Source of the DNA: Druceiella hillmani
Taxonomy: Eukaryota; Arthropoda; Insecta; Lepidoptera; Hepialidae
Length of the DNA stretch: 64,000 nucleotides
Assembly (NCBI GenBank): GCA_039881145.1
Contig: JAYKKI010000023.1
Coordinates: forward strand, 4,750,501-4,814,500
Direction: 5' to 3'
Below the pieces are notes generated by a model. It saw only the letters and a list, made by a program, of their open reading frames with translations, was not told the origin of the DNA and did no database searches. The position numbers and the translations under genes were made by a program. Of the stretch, positions 47,400 to 58,690 are shown in pieces. The stretch's first letter is position 1. Each line of letters opens with the position of its first letter.

Positions 47400-47605
47400 C
47401 GGACGTTGATGCGGAACCCCATTTCAGAATTGGCGCCATTCGAAATTTTAGGTTAATTATCCGCGTTTTAAGTTTTATGGCGCGCGCTGGCAGATAGATT
47501 ACTCCATTTTTTTTTATTTTCCCGCTCCTTTCTGTATTCGTGTTTATGATCTATGGCGTCTGGATGGTGGCCGATTCGGGCGTTGACGCCGCCGTCTGGA
47601 TAGAG
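47400..47605. promoter_or_regulatory. GC-richer island with E2F-like and Hox/GATA-like motifs
   Basis: TTGGCGCC at 47430-47437 repeats the E2F-type core seen at 20338. TTTTATGGCGCGCGC near 47472 resembles an Abd-B/Caudal-class site next to a CpG run, and CAGATAGATTA gives a GATA motif. Two phrases, GTCTGGATGG and GTCTGGATAG, recur near 47558 and 47593. There is no coding frame. Confidence 0.35.
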
Positions 47606-47639
47606 GTTTATTTTAATTTTTTTTTCAGTTTTTATTTAT

Positions 47640-47820
47640 TTATTTAATTTGCAAATCGAACATTTTTCTTGCATGAGGTGTTGATACTGAAGACGGGCAA
47701 GCTGCCAAAAGATCGTCGTGCTCGTGTGCGCCTATCGATGTATGTAGATCTTTGGGACGGTTCGTCTCGCTGACGGATCGCTCGTTGGCAAAGGCGATTT
47801 GTGAGCTTTGCCTCATCTGA
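47640..47820 (-). CDS. Candidate terminal exon or small gene, 58 codons
   Basis: From an ATG preceded by TATCAG (a possible acceptor) the minus-strand frame reads MRQSSQIAFANERSVSETNR, then PKDLHTSIGAHEHDDLLAAC and a lysine-containing end before TAA. Codons use G/C at the third position more than background, and composition falls to AT-rich exactly after the stop. AATAAA overlaps the sequence just downstream. The frame extends upstream to 47915 only through a GTG start and AT-rich DNA. The peptide is polar and His/Asp-containing, without a domain I know. It could be a last exon with intronic sequence upstream, or chance. Confidence 0.3.
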
Positions 47821-47911
47821 TATTTGTACCGCTGTAGAAGTCGTACGGTTGCAAATAAAGTATGTGCGGTAATTATAATATGAAGAAAAGGTTTACGGAT
47901 ATTATTACAAG

Positions 47912-49138
47912 TCACTATTAGTAAACAGAACTCTCATGTAATGTAGAGAGTGAACGTTTTGGAAAAGTTTGCGGTAAAAGGTGGCAAGAGTGAGCTGATA
48001 TAAACTTAAAACTGTCATGAAAGAAATCTTACGTTATTCGTTTCATTATAAGATAAACTTCGTTTTATGGGTCAACGATGATTTGATTCAATTAATTTAA
48101 AAAACGAGTGGTGATAATAAGAGTAGCTCATTTGATCTTAGATTATCAAGAGATGATTATGTTTTTATAAATTTTACAAACGATCCTTTCTGTAATCATA
48201 TAAATTTGTTTATTTATTTGTTTATTCTCTTCTTTTACGAGTAATACATCATATGTGGTGTCATCACGGGCTACCGACCAATACAAATTTTTATCAGCCA
48301 ATATTAGTAAACAGATCTTTCTTTGTCTTTATCAGGTAAGACGTGAACGTTTAGGAAAATTGTTTTGTAACCGGTGGTAAGAATGAGCTGAAGTTTGTCT
48401 TCTTATGAAAGTAATCGTATATAATTTCTTTCATTATGAAGTGTTATGAACTGTTATGAAAGTAATCGTACATAATTTCTTTTATTATGAAGTGTTATGA
48501 AAGAAATCGTATATAATTTCTTTCATTATGAAGTGTTATGAACTGTTATGAAAGTAATCGTACATAATTTCTTTTATTATGAAGTGTTATGAAAGAAATC
48601 GTATATAATTTCTTTCATTATGAAGTGTTATGAACTGTTATGAAAGTAATCATATATAATTTCTTTCATTATTAAGTGTTATGAAATTAATGTTACATAA
48701 TTTGTTTCATTATGAGGTGTTATGTACTGTTATGAAAGTAATCGTATATAATTTCTTTCATTATTAAGTGTTATGAAATTAATGTTACATAATTTGTTTC
48801 ATTATGAGGTGTTATGAACTGTTATGAATGAAATCGTATATAATTTCTTTCATTATGAAACGTTATGAACTGTTATGAAAGTAATCGTATATAATTTCTT
48901 TCATTATTAAGTGTTATGAAAATAATTGTATATAATTTATTTCATTATGAGGTGTTATGAACTGTTATGAAAGTAATCGTCTATAATTTCTTTCATTATG
49001 CAATGAGCTTAGTCTTTTCCTTTCATTATAACTAAGCTTCGTTTGATGAATGTTTGATTCAATAAAAGAACGATTAGCGGTAACAGAATAGCTCTTATGA
49101 TCATAAGATATTATTTGTTTGATAGATTTTAGAAACAT
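47912..49138. repeat. Large duplication; copy 2 expanded by an internal hairpin minisatellite
   Basis: Copy 1 spans about 47912-48185 and copy 2 about 48301-49138. Shared edges include ATTAGTAAACAGA, a GTGAACGTTT block, GAGCTGA and the later TTTGATTCAATAA / AAGAGTAGCTC-like blocks. Between these edges copy 1 has one TCATGAAAGAAATC..TTTCATTAT unit. Copy 2 has about fourteen at 48391-49010. The unit ATGAAAGAAAT-8 nt-ATTTCTTTCAT (clearest at 48497-48526) is a perfect 11-bp hairpin. Spacers GAAGTGTT and GAACTGTT alternate, giving 41- and 51-bp steps. Confidence 0.9.
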
Positions 49139-49889
49139 TATTTCTCTAATTTGTTTATGAAAATATTGATATAACTTATAATAAAGTATTGATTTTATTT
49201 ATTTATATACTAATATTGTAGAGGCAATTTCATCTATTTATTTCCTTTCAATATCACTCATGTATCTGTTTGCCACAGAAGTTTGTTTTGGAAACCGCTT
49301 GACTTGAAAAATGGAAATTTGGAATAGTAATAAAACATGTTAACCCCTACGTATCACAATAGCTAACAATAAGAAATATATAGAAATTATATATATTATA
49401 GACATTTTTGTGGAAGTGGGAGGGGAATTAGTACTTGAAACTTTTTTTATATTCCATATATAATGTGAAATAACATTCGAGAAGTCTAGCAATAAGAGTT
49501 AATTTTTTTTAATAATTTTCGGTAATACATCTTCTAAGATATACCGAAAAATGTACGAAAAAATGTTTCTCAGCCCTTTTAAAATTAAATTATATCCTCC
49601 TTGTTTTTTAATAAGAGAAAAAATTGTAGAAAAATTATGGCGGATTAACCTCTCTCATAATTAAATCTTATATTCTAAATTTTATTATTTTTAAAAACGT
49701 GCATATTTTTAACAATGTGAAAAATATATTTGGAAAAATATTTACGTTATGGAGAATTAATATTTGTAAATAATTTAATAGAGATATCTATGTGCCCTGA
49801 AATGTTTATAAGTGTCTAAATAGGTACGCTCGTTGTACAAGTTCTACTCGTACTTAACAGTTTTCTTTTAGTTTATTATGTTTAAGTAA
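49139..49889. other. AT-rich stretch, nothing recognised
   Basis: Background sequence without supported features. Confidence 0.6.
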
Positions 49890-50060
49890 TTTAATACATA
49901 ATGACTATGCCCGGGACTTCGTTTGCGTGGAATTCGGGGTAAGGAAAGTTGTTAGCAAATATTTTGTTTTTTTTTCTCTCAGAACTCTGAGCATAAAATT
50001 TACTAAAAACGCTAACGCAGATGGCGTTTCTGCCAAACCGATTCCGCACAACGGACGGAA
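49890..50060 (-). mobile_element. Family A repeat, inverted 3' portion
   Basis: GCCCGGGACTTCGTTTGCGT near 49908 is the inverted terminal block of family A, the best-preserved example here. After TTTTTTCTCTCAGAACTCT comes AAAAACGCTAACGCAGATGG, matching the inverted internal block. The copy then stops matching, so the 5' half is missing. Confidence 0.75.
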
Positions 50061-51032
50061 ATTAAAGATTAACGTATATTTTTTATTTGTGAAACGATTG
50101 AAATAAAACCTAAATGTTAGCCCAAGCTAATCTATATACATCACTGAAAACTGCTGAGATAAGCGTGTGTATTGAAAGTGCGCACAGACAAAATAGATAA
50201 ATTGACAAACAGAAAACAATTCTAAAAACTGTAAAAGCATTAGCCTTGGTAGGGTGTTTTTAGTAAGTAGCACTTTTGCTAAAAAATATTCAATGTGCAG
50301 ACTCAGTTACAATTTTAGTATGTGTATAGATTTAGATTTGGCTACTGAATAATCAGATTAATTTTAATCTTTTGATTTTAGGCGGTTTCGTTACAATTTA
50401 TCTAACTTTAGACGGCAACGTTGAGTATTACAAATATTTATCGGAACTCAAAGGAAAAGCATTGTAATTCACTTCTACGATTATAGGTGAGACTGTGACA
50501 TAGACATAAAAAAAATATTGTGCACATTTCAGTCCGGTTCTTTATCACGGAGAGCATGTTTCTTTATGTCTATTAACATTATGAAATGAACAACACGAAT
50601 ATGATTGTAATTCACAACCGCCAAAAGTAAGCTACAATGTTCTTCCTTGGCGTCTTTCTATAAGACGTTAAAATGCCTAATTTTGTTACAATTCCTAAGA
50701 GTCCGAGTCTGCTTTTTACCAATTGATTAATGAGTTGATAGTCTTAATATGATATTCATTTCTTACTCGATATGTATAATAATATGTAAATGAGCTGAAA
50801 AGCACATAAACAATGAACATTTATAATGAACATGTCTAATGAGCACGGCGAATGAAGCACCCGAACATCTACGACGAGTTGAACAATGAGAATGAGTATG
50901 TATGATATAATGATCATGTATAACAAACACTCTAATAAATAACAAAAAATACCCATGTAAAAAACCTTGATAACTCATGAATGATATATTCATACAATTT
51001 TAAAATTCAGTATTCTGATCAATAATTGTTTT
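50061..51032. other. AT-rich stretch, no gene called
   Basis: Overlapping minus-strand frames of 66 and 76 codons at 50756-50993 have no features. Within 50800-50935 words such as ATGAACAT and AATGAGTATG recur irregularly. Confidence 0.5.
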
Positions 51033-52060
51033 TGGTGTGGCATCATCCTTTTACCTTTACTTTTCTAGATCGTAAAGGAAATAGCACGCGGACAAAACGT
51101 ATGTAAATAATTATTACTCTATCGACGTGAAGTGTTGTGTTGTTATACCTTTAATTTTCGAAATCGTACAGGAAATAGGTGTGGCATCATCCTTTTATTT
51201 TACTTTTCTAAATCGTGTAGGAAATTTGGTGTGGCATCATCCTTTTACCTTTACTTTTCTAAATCGTACAGGAAATGGGTGTGGCATCATCCTTTCACTT
51301 TATTTTTCTAAATCGTACAGGAAATAGGTGTGGCATCATACTTTCACTTTACTTTTCTAAATCGTATAGGAAATAGGACGCTGACAAAACGTATGCAAAT
51401 AATTATTACTCTATCGACGTGAAATGTTGTGTTGTTATACTTTTACTTTTCTAAATCGTACAGGAAATAGGTGTGGCATCATCCTTTTACTTTACTTTTC
51501 TAAATCGTATAGGAAATAGGTGTGGCATCATACTTTCACTTTACTTTTCTAAATCGTATAGGAAATAGGACGCTGACAAAACGTATGCAAATAATTATTA
51601 CTCTATCGACGTGAAGTGTTGTGTTGTTATACTTTTACTTTTCTAAATCGTACAGGAAATAGGTGTGGCATCATCCTTTTACTTTACTTTTCTAAATCGT
51701 ATAGGAAATAGGAAGCTGACAAAACATATGTAAATAATTATTACTCTATCGACGTGAAGTGTTGTGTTGTTGTAACTTTACTTTTCTAAATCGTATAGGA
51801 AATAGGTGTAGCATCATCTTTTTACCTTTACTTTTTTAAATCGTATAAGAAATAGGACGCTGACAAAACATATGTAAATTGTTATTACTCTATCGACGTG
51901 AAGTGTTGTGTTGTTATACCTTTACTTTTCTAAATCGTATAGGAAATAGGTGTGACGTCATCTTTTTACCTTTACTTTTCTAAATCGTATAGGAAATAGG
52001 ACGCTAACAAAACGTATGTAAATAATTATTACTCTATCGACGTGAAGTGTTGTGTTGTTA
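51033..52060. repeat. Composite tandem array of 49-bp and about 143-bp modules
   Basis: The short module (about 49 bp) reads GGTGTGGCATCATCC, then CTTTACTTTTCTAAATCGTA, then CAGGAAATA. The long module adds GGACGCTGACAAAACGTATG and CTCTATCGACGTGAAGTGTT. Long-module anchors (CTCTATCGAC) lie at 51118, 51409, 51601, 51744, 51888 and 52032. Steps are 291, 192, 143, 144 and 144 bp, that is, one composite unit plus three, one or no extra short modules. The 66-codon frame at 51127-51327 is a by-product. Confidence 0.93.
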
Positions 52061-52079
52061 TAAATCATGGCTACATTCT

Positions 52080-52400
52080 TAGGTAGTCGGCTCAAATCGA
52101 CGTCCCACTCAAAGGCAGTCGCTAAAAAATGGTCGCAAAACAGTAAAGATCACACGCGCCGCGCTATCTCCGTTACGAATACCGCGGCGGCGTGTGCGCG
52201 ACAGTAATGCTCGTCGCACTGATATTTATGTCGTCCAATAAACAATGCCTACCTAACCCGACCTAATCGCCGGTCGCCGCTCGATGCCATTTCGAATAAA
52301 GCATGCGACCGCAGACGTAAGCCACCGTGTCCTTGGCGCCTCTTGCTTCTAAGGCGATGTTCACACCGCGGATCGCTGGTGGTTTAAATTTGTCTGCGAG
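52080..52400. promoter_or_regulatory. GC-rich island, possible regulatory element
   Basis: A CpG-rich island follows the composite array abruptly. Contents include CACGCGCCGCGC, GATATTTATGTCGTCCAATA (homeodomain- and CCAAT-like) and CGCCGGTCGCCGC. No frame shows a domain. Confidence 0.4.
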
Positions 52401-53269
52401 TATAAAATTAATTATTCCGAATATGGACTCTTCTATATTTTATACAGGCTGTTCGTTTAATAGCACAAAACGATTTTTTTGGATTCATTTTATAAATATA
52501 CGATTAGAATATTCTATTTTCAATAAACACTTTTTTTTTAATTTTCGGCCTTGTCTCAATAATAATTAAATTATAATGTTTCATTATCATAAATAGTACT
52601 TCCAGGGGAAACATATTTAAGAAAAATAATAAATTACTAGTGCAATTATTTTTATGTGCCCAATGCTGAATTTTCAAATCCTAATAAGAGGTTTATCTCT
52701 AGAACGTCGTTGGTGTTTGTATCGATTTGATAGTGTTGCGAAGTGTTCGGCGTGCGTGTACTTAATTTCGTTTAACCCTGGCGTTAACGTTGAAATAGTT
52801 AAGAAAAAATTAAATTTTGGTAATTATTATTGTCTTATTTTTTTACACAGGAACCAATAAAAAACGTAAAGTAGCTACGCTGTTAGTATCCTCTATTCAT
52901 CTGTATTTATTTAATATGTCTCATGATGAACGTAAAAAATACACATTAGAAATAAAACTATCTGAAATGTGTTTTAGACAGGTGTCTATGACTAATAGGT
53001 AGTATGTTAAATTTGCATAATTACAAAATCATTATTATTTACAAAACATATTAATGATATTATAAAGATTTTATAGATTATTCAAAACGGTAGCTTAATA
53101 TTCTGTCGTTTTTTATATTTTTCAATTAGTTTTTAACGAATCCATTAGACTATTATGCAGATTTGATTGCCTGGAGCAATATTACAGTATTTTTCCTCTA
53201 ACAAGCTTTGATGAGATAACATCAACATCCATATTTCTTTCATACTCGTTGTATACTGTCATCGCCCAA
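52401..53269. other. AT-rich stretch, no gene called
   Basis: Open frames at 52327-52569, 52654-52860 and 52817-53002 (61-80 codons) are partly overlapping and unremarkable. Confidence 0.5.
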
Positions 53270-53455
53270 ACGAGCGAATATGTAAAAAGACTTCTTTGCT
53301 CCGGAGTTGGCCTTGCGGCCGCTATGCTCTTCCACTAATTGACTTAATATGATTAGTTATGGCCAATCGCCATCATCAGAGGCCGATGCGGCTCGGCCAT
53401 GCTCAAGTGAACTCGACATCTAGATGTCATATGGGGCCGCAGCGATTATTATTCG
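53270..53455. promoter_or_regulatory. GC-richer island carrying shared 51-bp module, copy 1
   Basis: Within this patch 53344-53394 matches 55020-55070 over 51 aligned columns without gaps, about 39 identical by hand count. The best part is TTAATAYGATTAGTTATGGC. Its GATTA and TTATGGC cores are homeodomain-like. GCGGCCGC and GAGGCCGATGCGGC flank it. A shared regulatory module or a tiny repeat are both possible. Confidence 0.4.
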
Positions 53456-53779
53456 TTTTGTAATGATTGGTGGTATTTTAATAGTTGGTGGTAAGTTGTT
53501 TGTTGTGGTTATCTTTGATAGGAACTGTAAATATGTTTATATGCAGATAGATTTTTATATTAACAGTATTTAGTAGTAGAAGTTAGATCAGGGTTATGAT
53601 TATAAGCATAACAATAATTAATTAACTTACATAAAATACAAAGTAGAATTATATTATTTAATTGTAAATTCATGAAATCATTATTTTCAAATAATAATCA
53701 GACAAGGATAAGTTTATTAAAATGAACAAATTTTGAAACGAGAAAAAACTAAGCTTGGAAATTAGGAAAATAATATAGA
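53456..53779. other. AT-rich stretch, nothing recognised
   Basis: Background sequence between an island and the retroelement relic. Confidence 0.55.
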
Positions 53780-54080
53780 ATACTATATATGGTGAGTTAT
53801 CTTATGCGGATGTGAATCATGGCTACTCTACAAAGAAAACACGCGGAACATCGAAGCCTTCGAGATATAGCCCTTAGGAAAATGCTTAAGATCAAATTGA
53901 TAAGTAAAATGATACATGAAGACGATAATGATTATAATGAAAAGAAACCGAAGGTTAATTGGCGTGAAAAGAAGAAGAAAGTTAGTTTATTGTGGACACG
54001 TAGTGAGGAGAAAATTGTACTAGGAAAAATAATGGGTCATAGTCCGATTATAAAGCGAGGAAATTATTTTTATTAATAAA
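53780..54080 (+). pseudogene. Broken non-LTR retrotransposon C-terminal region, second lineage
   Basis: Reading from about 53793 gives CGCESWLLYKENTRNIEAFE in one frame, then after a small frame change ALRKMLKIKLISKM in the frame used by an 85-codon ORF (53819-54076). Further on come KKKVSLLWTRSEEKIVLGKI and a KRG motif. This order (YGCESW, IEAFEMWxLRRMLKI, RKxxxLGHxxRSEEK, KRGxGR) is the well-known tail of another class of insect non-LTR retrotransposon polyproteins. The copy has an in-frame TAG or frameshift at the AFE/ALR junction, a poorly matching middle and no catalytic core. It is dead. The ATG at 53819 is not a real start. Confidence 0.75.
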
Positions 54081-54389
54081 AAGACAAGTTTCGGAAATCG
54101 TGAAAAACTTGTGAAGTTCTGGAAAGATTTATGGCAAAAAAAATTTTAATTTAACTTTTGAATACATTTTGTGTTCAAAGTCATATATATTAAATTCATT
54201 GTAATCGACTATACTACACAGGGAATGATGGTATCTACATTTAGTTCTTTACTATTTTCTTCTCAGTTTTCGTCACTGATCGCCTACATCGAAATGCAAG
54301 TGAAAAGTCCTTATCTATAAAGAAATATTCAGATAGACCAACTTTTAGGATTCGGTAGTTTTTCTGTTTGGTTATATTTATTATTAGCT
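54081..54389. other. AT-rich stretch, nothing recognised
   Basis: Background sequence. Confidence 0.55.
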
Positions 54390-54770
54390 GTACCGACACG
54401 ACTTCGTTCGCGTAGAAGTTGGCATAAATTATTAGGATTTTTTTGTGTTTTTAAATTTTTCTTTCTCTCAGAATTCTATTAGCTTAAACTTTAACAAAGA
54501 TCAAATTGTTTAACAAAAACGCTAATAGATGGAGTTGGTAGTACCAGTAATAGTCGGTACCATAGATGGAGTTGATAGTATCGTAATATTAGGGTGTTTT
54601 TTTATATCTGATAAAAAGTATCCAGATAAAAATCCTATGTGTTGCTCAAGGGTACGGACTATTACTGAACCAAATGTTATCAAAATTTGTGGAGTAGATT
54701 TAGCACGATTGAAGAACAAATTAACACATAGACAGGCAAAAATTAAAAAAAAGCAGCTTTTCTGCTGATT
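54390..54770 (-). mobile_element. Family A repeat, nearly full inverted copy
   Basis: ACGACTTCGTTCGCGTAGAA near 54400 is the inverted terminal block. TCTCTCAGAATTCT, AAAAACGCTAATAGATGGAG, GGGTGTTTTTTTATATCTGA, CCAAATGTTATCAAAATTTG and AACAAATTAACACATAGACA follow, in exactly the reverse order of the copy at 38904-39310. An internal GATGGAGTTGATAGT-type duplication occurs around 54530-54580. The open frames here (65 and 79 codons) are artefacts. Confidence 0.82.
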
Positions 54771-54939
54771 ACAAAATTCACTGCCTTACAGTTTTATAAC
54801 ATCTATAGATTAAGTCATCAGCAACTATGGATCCAGTACATATCACTGTTTTATTACACGTACGATGTATGTACTACAAAAGAATGAGTCGTGTATTATA
54901 AGCCGATTTTGAATTAGTTGGGAAAATAAAAGGATCGCG
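54771..54939. other. Short AT-rich spacer
   Basis: Nothing recognised between the repeat and the next GC island. Confidence 0.5.
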
Positions 54940-55400
54940 AAGCGGTACCGATCGACCCAGCCACCGCTGTCTGACCGCAGCGTTATCGCCGTCTCCGCGC
55001 GCGCACACAATACACCGCGTTAATACGATTAGTTATGGCTTTTCGGCGTCATTAACCGCCGATGCCACTCATGTGGGCGCGTCATCTCGCCGCCGCGGCA
55101 CTGTGTCGCGAACAACCGTTGCCCGCGCCATACACGCTCGCCCCGCTCCGTATTCAGATTAAGACGCCGGCATAGGTCTCTCTTTCGAATCTAGATACGA
55201 TTACTTTTTTATGTGGCTAATAACCCCGGCGGACGGGCTCAGCTGGCGTTGCCAAGTGTGACGGGTGCGGGTGGCCTAGCTGTGAATGTGATGTCATCGG
55301 GGTGTGGTCCTCCGTGCATGCTGAGAGATAATGGTGGAGGTAGAGAGCGGAGGGCGCCGCGGTTACGGTCCTCGAAACGCCCGTGTCTGTTTGTTTAAGG
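54940..55400. promoter_or_regulatory. Largest GC-rich island, with shared 51-bp module copy 2
   Basis: About 450 bp of strongly CpG-rich sequence includes the 51-bp module at 55020-55070, runs such as TCTCCGCGCGCGCAC and CTCGCCGCCGCGGCAC, and a Gly/Arg-rich 61-codon frame (55213-55398) with no domain. Its size and abrupt edges make it the best promoter or enhancer candidate by composition. I see no first exon with a convincing donor. Confidence 0.45.
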
Positions 55401-57059
55401 AAGTACTGTTTCTCTGTTTAGTAGTGTAGTTGTGGAAAAGGTACTATAGTTGAATTTAAGGAAAGGCAGATTTTAATTCAACTAATGTAACTAGACGTCG
55501 ATAAATAGAAATATATGTTTTAATACTAGCATAAATGGGACATAAGTGACTTGCTGTAATAATATAGTATATTTACTTTAAAATTACATAAATTACTTCC
55601 CTTGTTTCTTATATATACTTTTCATCTAGGTAAAAACCATTACAAATGCCCAATGCAGTAAAAACCCATTACGTCGCCCATTAAAAATCATATTGTTAGA
55701 TTCTATTAATTTTTCGTTTATTATCAGACTAACAGTTGATAGTATCTTTTAAAAGTGTTCTTTATTTTATATAATAAGAAAAAAGTTAAAAAAGAATTAT
55801 AAACGTATAATTCAAATTTCTTAGCTAAATATTACAGACTTGAAAACTAATCTGGAAAGGAAACTTTCACCAGTAATGCTTAATTATTCGATGAAACCGA
55901 CTAGTCGGTTTGAGTCTTACTAAGGATATTCAGAATAAAATAGCCAAATGTTATTTTTGTTTTCCAATTTTCTCTGTTTATTCAACTTTGGTAGAAAATG
56001 TGTGGAAATTTACCATCACAGGACTGACTGTCCACCATTTCAATTCGTTGCTTTCTAGAAATACGTCTACGAGTTTGGAAATAATTTCGTTTTATTCTCT
56101 TGATGTACAGAACATTTTACTTTTAATTATTTTGGCATTGTTGTTATTGTAATTATTGTTGGGTCTCTATTTTGTTTGTTTTGACAATAATAATGCTACA
56201 ATTTGTTTTTAATTTCAATCAATTAGGGATGCTAAGGAATTAATAAGTAATTTCACGGCCCTTCAATGCAAAATATTGCCTCTTATGGAAGGCAATTTTC
56301 ATTAATAATTTATAATGTAATTTTATATCTTGTTCTCAAGTTTTCTAATTGAAATATGTAATTGGAATGAATAAATAATCTATTTATTAATATGAATGGA
56401 TCTAGAACAAATTGTCACTAGATAGTGGATGGTAATGATGTTAGAAGATTAATGAAATACGTTGATGTACATTCACAAAGAGACAATATTCAGGACTAAT
56501 ATTAGGAATCGGGAAAATATTATATGTCAAGAAAATATGAAACATTTTAGGAAGAGCAATGGAACATATTAATTACCTTATCTCATTATTTCGTCCTTAT
56601 TACTGCCAACTTTGAAAATAGGCTTGGAGATGTTGAATCGATAAACAGATGCTACATGCGAGGTGGATGTTGGAAAATGTGAAAATTTAGGGTACTAAAA
56701 AAATGATTAGTAGTTATTAGGGGATCTTATTAATATTTCAGTCTTACAGTTAGGGCATATATTAATATTAAATATTCTTCCTCTAATTTTTGATAATGTA
56801 TCTCGTTGGCTTACAATATCAGATCATTTTCACACTATTATATTTTAAAACATTTATTATTGTGCTTTTTCACGTAGGTGATTCATAATTATAAATAGAT
56901 GCTTCTAAATAAACAACATAAACATGTTTTTTTTTGCAGTTTTCATCATTCTAGATTTCAAGATCAGGTTGTCTACTTTTCAAAATATCATCGTATCGAG
57001 TAAGGTAATTCGGGCTACTCCGGTATATTAAAATTAATAATAATTGTTTGTGGAGTTTA
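55401..57059. other. AT-rich stretch, no gene called
   Basis: An 80-codon frame at 55910-56152 (+) is hydrophobic at its end but unrecognised. Background otherwise. Confidence 0.5.
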
Positions 57060-57186
57060 AACATATTTAAATTCTATTGAATGATCTAAAGGGTTTATCG
57101 TTTATATTAATTGTAACCAGTGGTTCACATTAATATAAACAGTAAAGCCTATAGATCATTAAACAGAATTAAAATGTGATTTCATA
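57060..57186. repeat. Long hairpin, fold-back element or hairpin-RNA candidate
   Basis: Arms of about 55-60 nt pair with roughly ten mismatches. The left arm contains TTGAATGATCTAAAGGG and GTTTATATTAATT, and the right arm inverts both. The centre is AACCAGTGGTT. It does not share ends with the other fold-back family. If transcribed it would form a long imperfect double strand. Confidence 0.8.
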
Positions 57187-58369
57187 CGGATTTCATATCC
57201 ACTGACCACTGAAAAATGTACCGATATCCCTCACATCCATTTCTCCAATGTATGTCCGAATGGAAAATTTCATTACGTTATTGAAAATACACGTAACGTT
57301 ATCTATTAATGTTTATAGGCATACTATACATTTGTGTAATCCCTATACATCTAGTAGCTAGGCATTTGTTATTGTGGTCGTTAAAATATCAAATTTGCGT
57401 AGCTTCTGACTGAGTTAACCAATTGCGATGAAGTAAAAACTAAAGGTTACTTCAAGTTGATTTTTCTGATTTTTTTTTCAACATTTTTACTTACGTATTT
57501 ATTAGGTGCGTAGTTTTTACGTTATGTGTGCACAAACAAACGTACAAATAGATAAAAACTCCAAAATGATGTGTGCTGTTATTTATTTTTATGTAATCTA
57601 TTATTTACCTTTCACACCTTCGATTATTTTTCTTTTTTTTGGAAATATTTTTAATGAATTTATTTGCCCAATTTTATTGTATATATATATATATATATAT
57701 ATATAGATTATTATTTCAATTACTGATACTGATTCTAGTTTTTTCTTTATAGCAATTTTAATTGTCTTAACATACATGAGAATACCAAATTAAATTATAT
57801 AAAGTTCAACTACTTGTATGGTTGATGTGGTTGACTTAAGAAATCTAAGTATAATCACAAGCAATAATTTAATATCCATATGTAGTCTTAATACTTTCGT
57901 TTGCTTTTATTATAAGCTTTGTATGGCCGTCTTTTCATTTATTCTAATTATGTATATCATTGTGCGTACTTAATCAAACTATAATAACATTTGAATAAAT
58001 ATATTTCTAACAATTGCCACAGCAGCACAGACATGGTCTATTAAATTATTTACTTGGATATGCCTCATTTTAAATTTAATGTTTTCATACTCTTGATATA
58101 GTCAATATTTTGAAAAACTTGTAAAAATAGCAAAACTGGAAAAACATAAGATGTTAGATGATTATGTTCAAACAAATATTTATACGATGTTCAAACAAAT
58201 ATTTTTTCTTAGGGGTAAACGCAATCGTCTAATAACTAAATACATATATTTATAAACATTTTTGTCATTCATTCAAGTTCACATCGTAGGAAGTACGTAA
58301 TCCTCGCTTGTTTAATTAATATCAGACTAAACAGACTCATATTTTCATTGTAAAAAAAAGGAAAAAAAA
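57187..58369. other. AT-rich stretch with (TA)n and a small repeat
   Basis: A (TA)n tract lies at 57680-57705. GTTCAAACAAATATTT occurs twice, 25 bp apart, near 58168 and 58193. No gene supported. Confidence 0.55.
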
Positions 58370-58690
58370 ACAAACAAAAAGTGGATATTTCCGCCAAGCG
58401 ATTTCGCGCGCAGCAGCGGCGAAGCGAAACAGAAATTACAGCACGACTATTTCCGTCCATTCACAACTATTAATCGTTTATCTTGACAATTTTCCAAAAA
58501 GTCCACTGCATAAAGGTCGCGACGGCGTCTGGGACACGTCGCGGCGACACCTTTGATGTCTGACGTCTTGATCGTTTCGAGATGACGGAGATCAGATCGG
58601 AACAGCTACTTCGCGTGCCAGGAGTAAGGAGAGAAGTGCTAAAACTACTTTGAGAATGTGGCGCCGATGTTATAAATTAAGCTATGACCG
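58370..58690. promoter_or_regulatory. GC-rich island, possible regulatory element
   Basis: CpG-containing sequence includes GGTCGCGACGGCGTCTGG, GACACGTCGCGGCGACACC and TGACGTC (58561-58567). A 63-codon minus-strand frame begins here without a domain. Confidence 0.35.

Noticed and set aside
54522..54768. Overlapping 65- and 79-codon frames
   Set aside because: They lie within an inverted family A repeat and follow its sequence.
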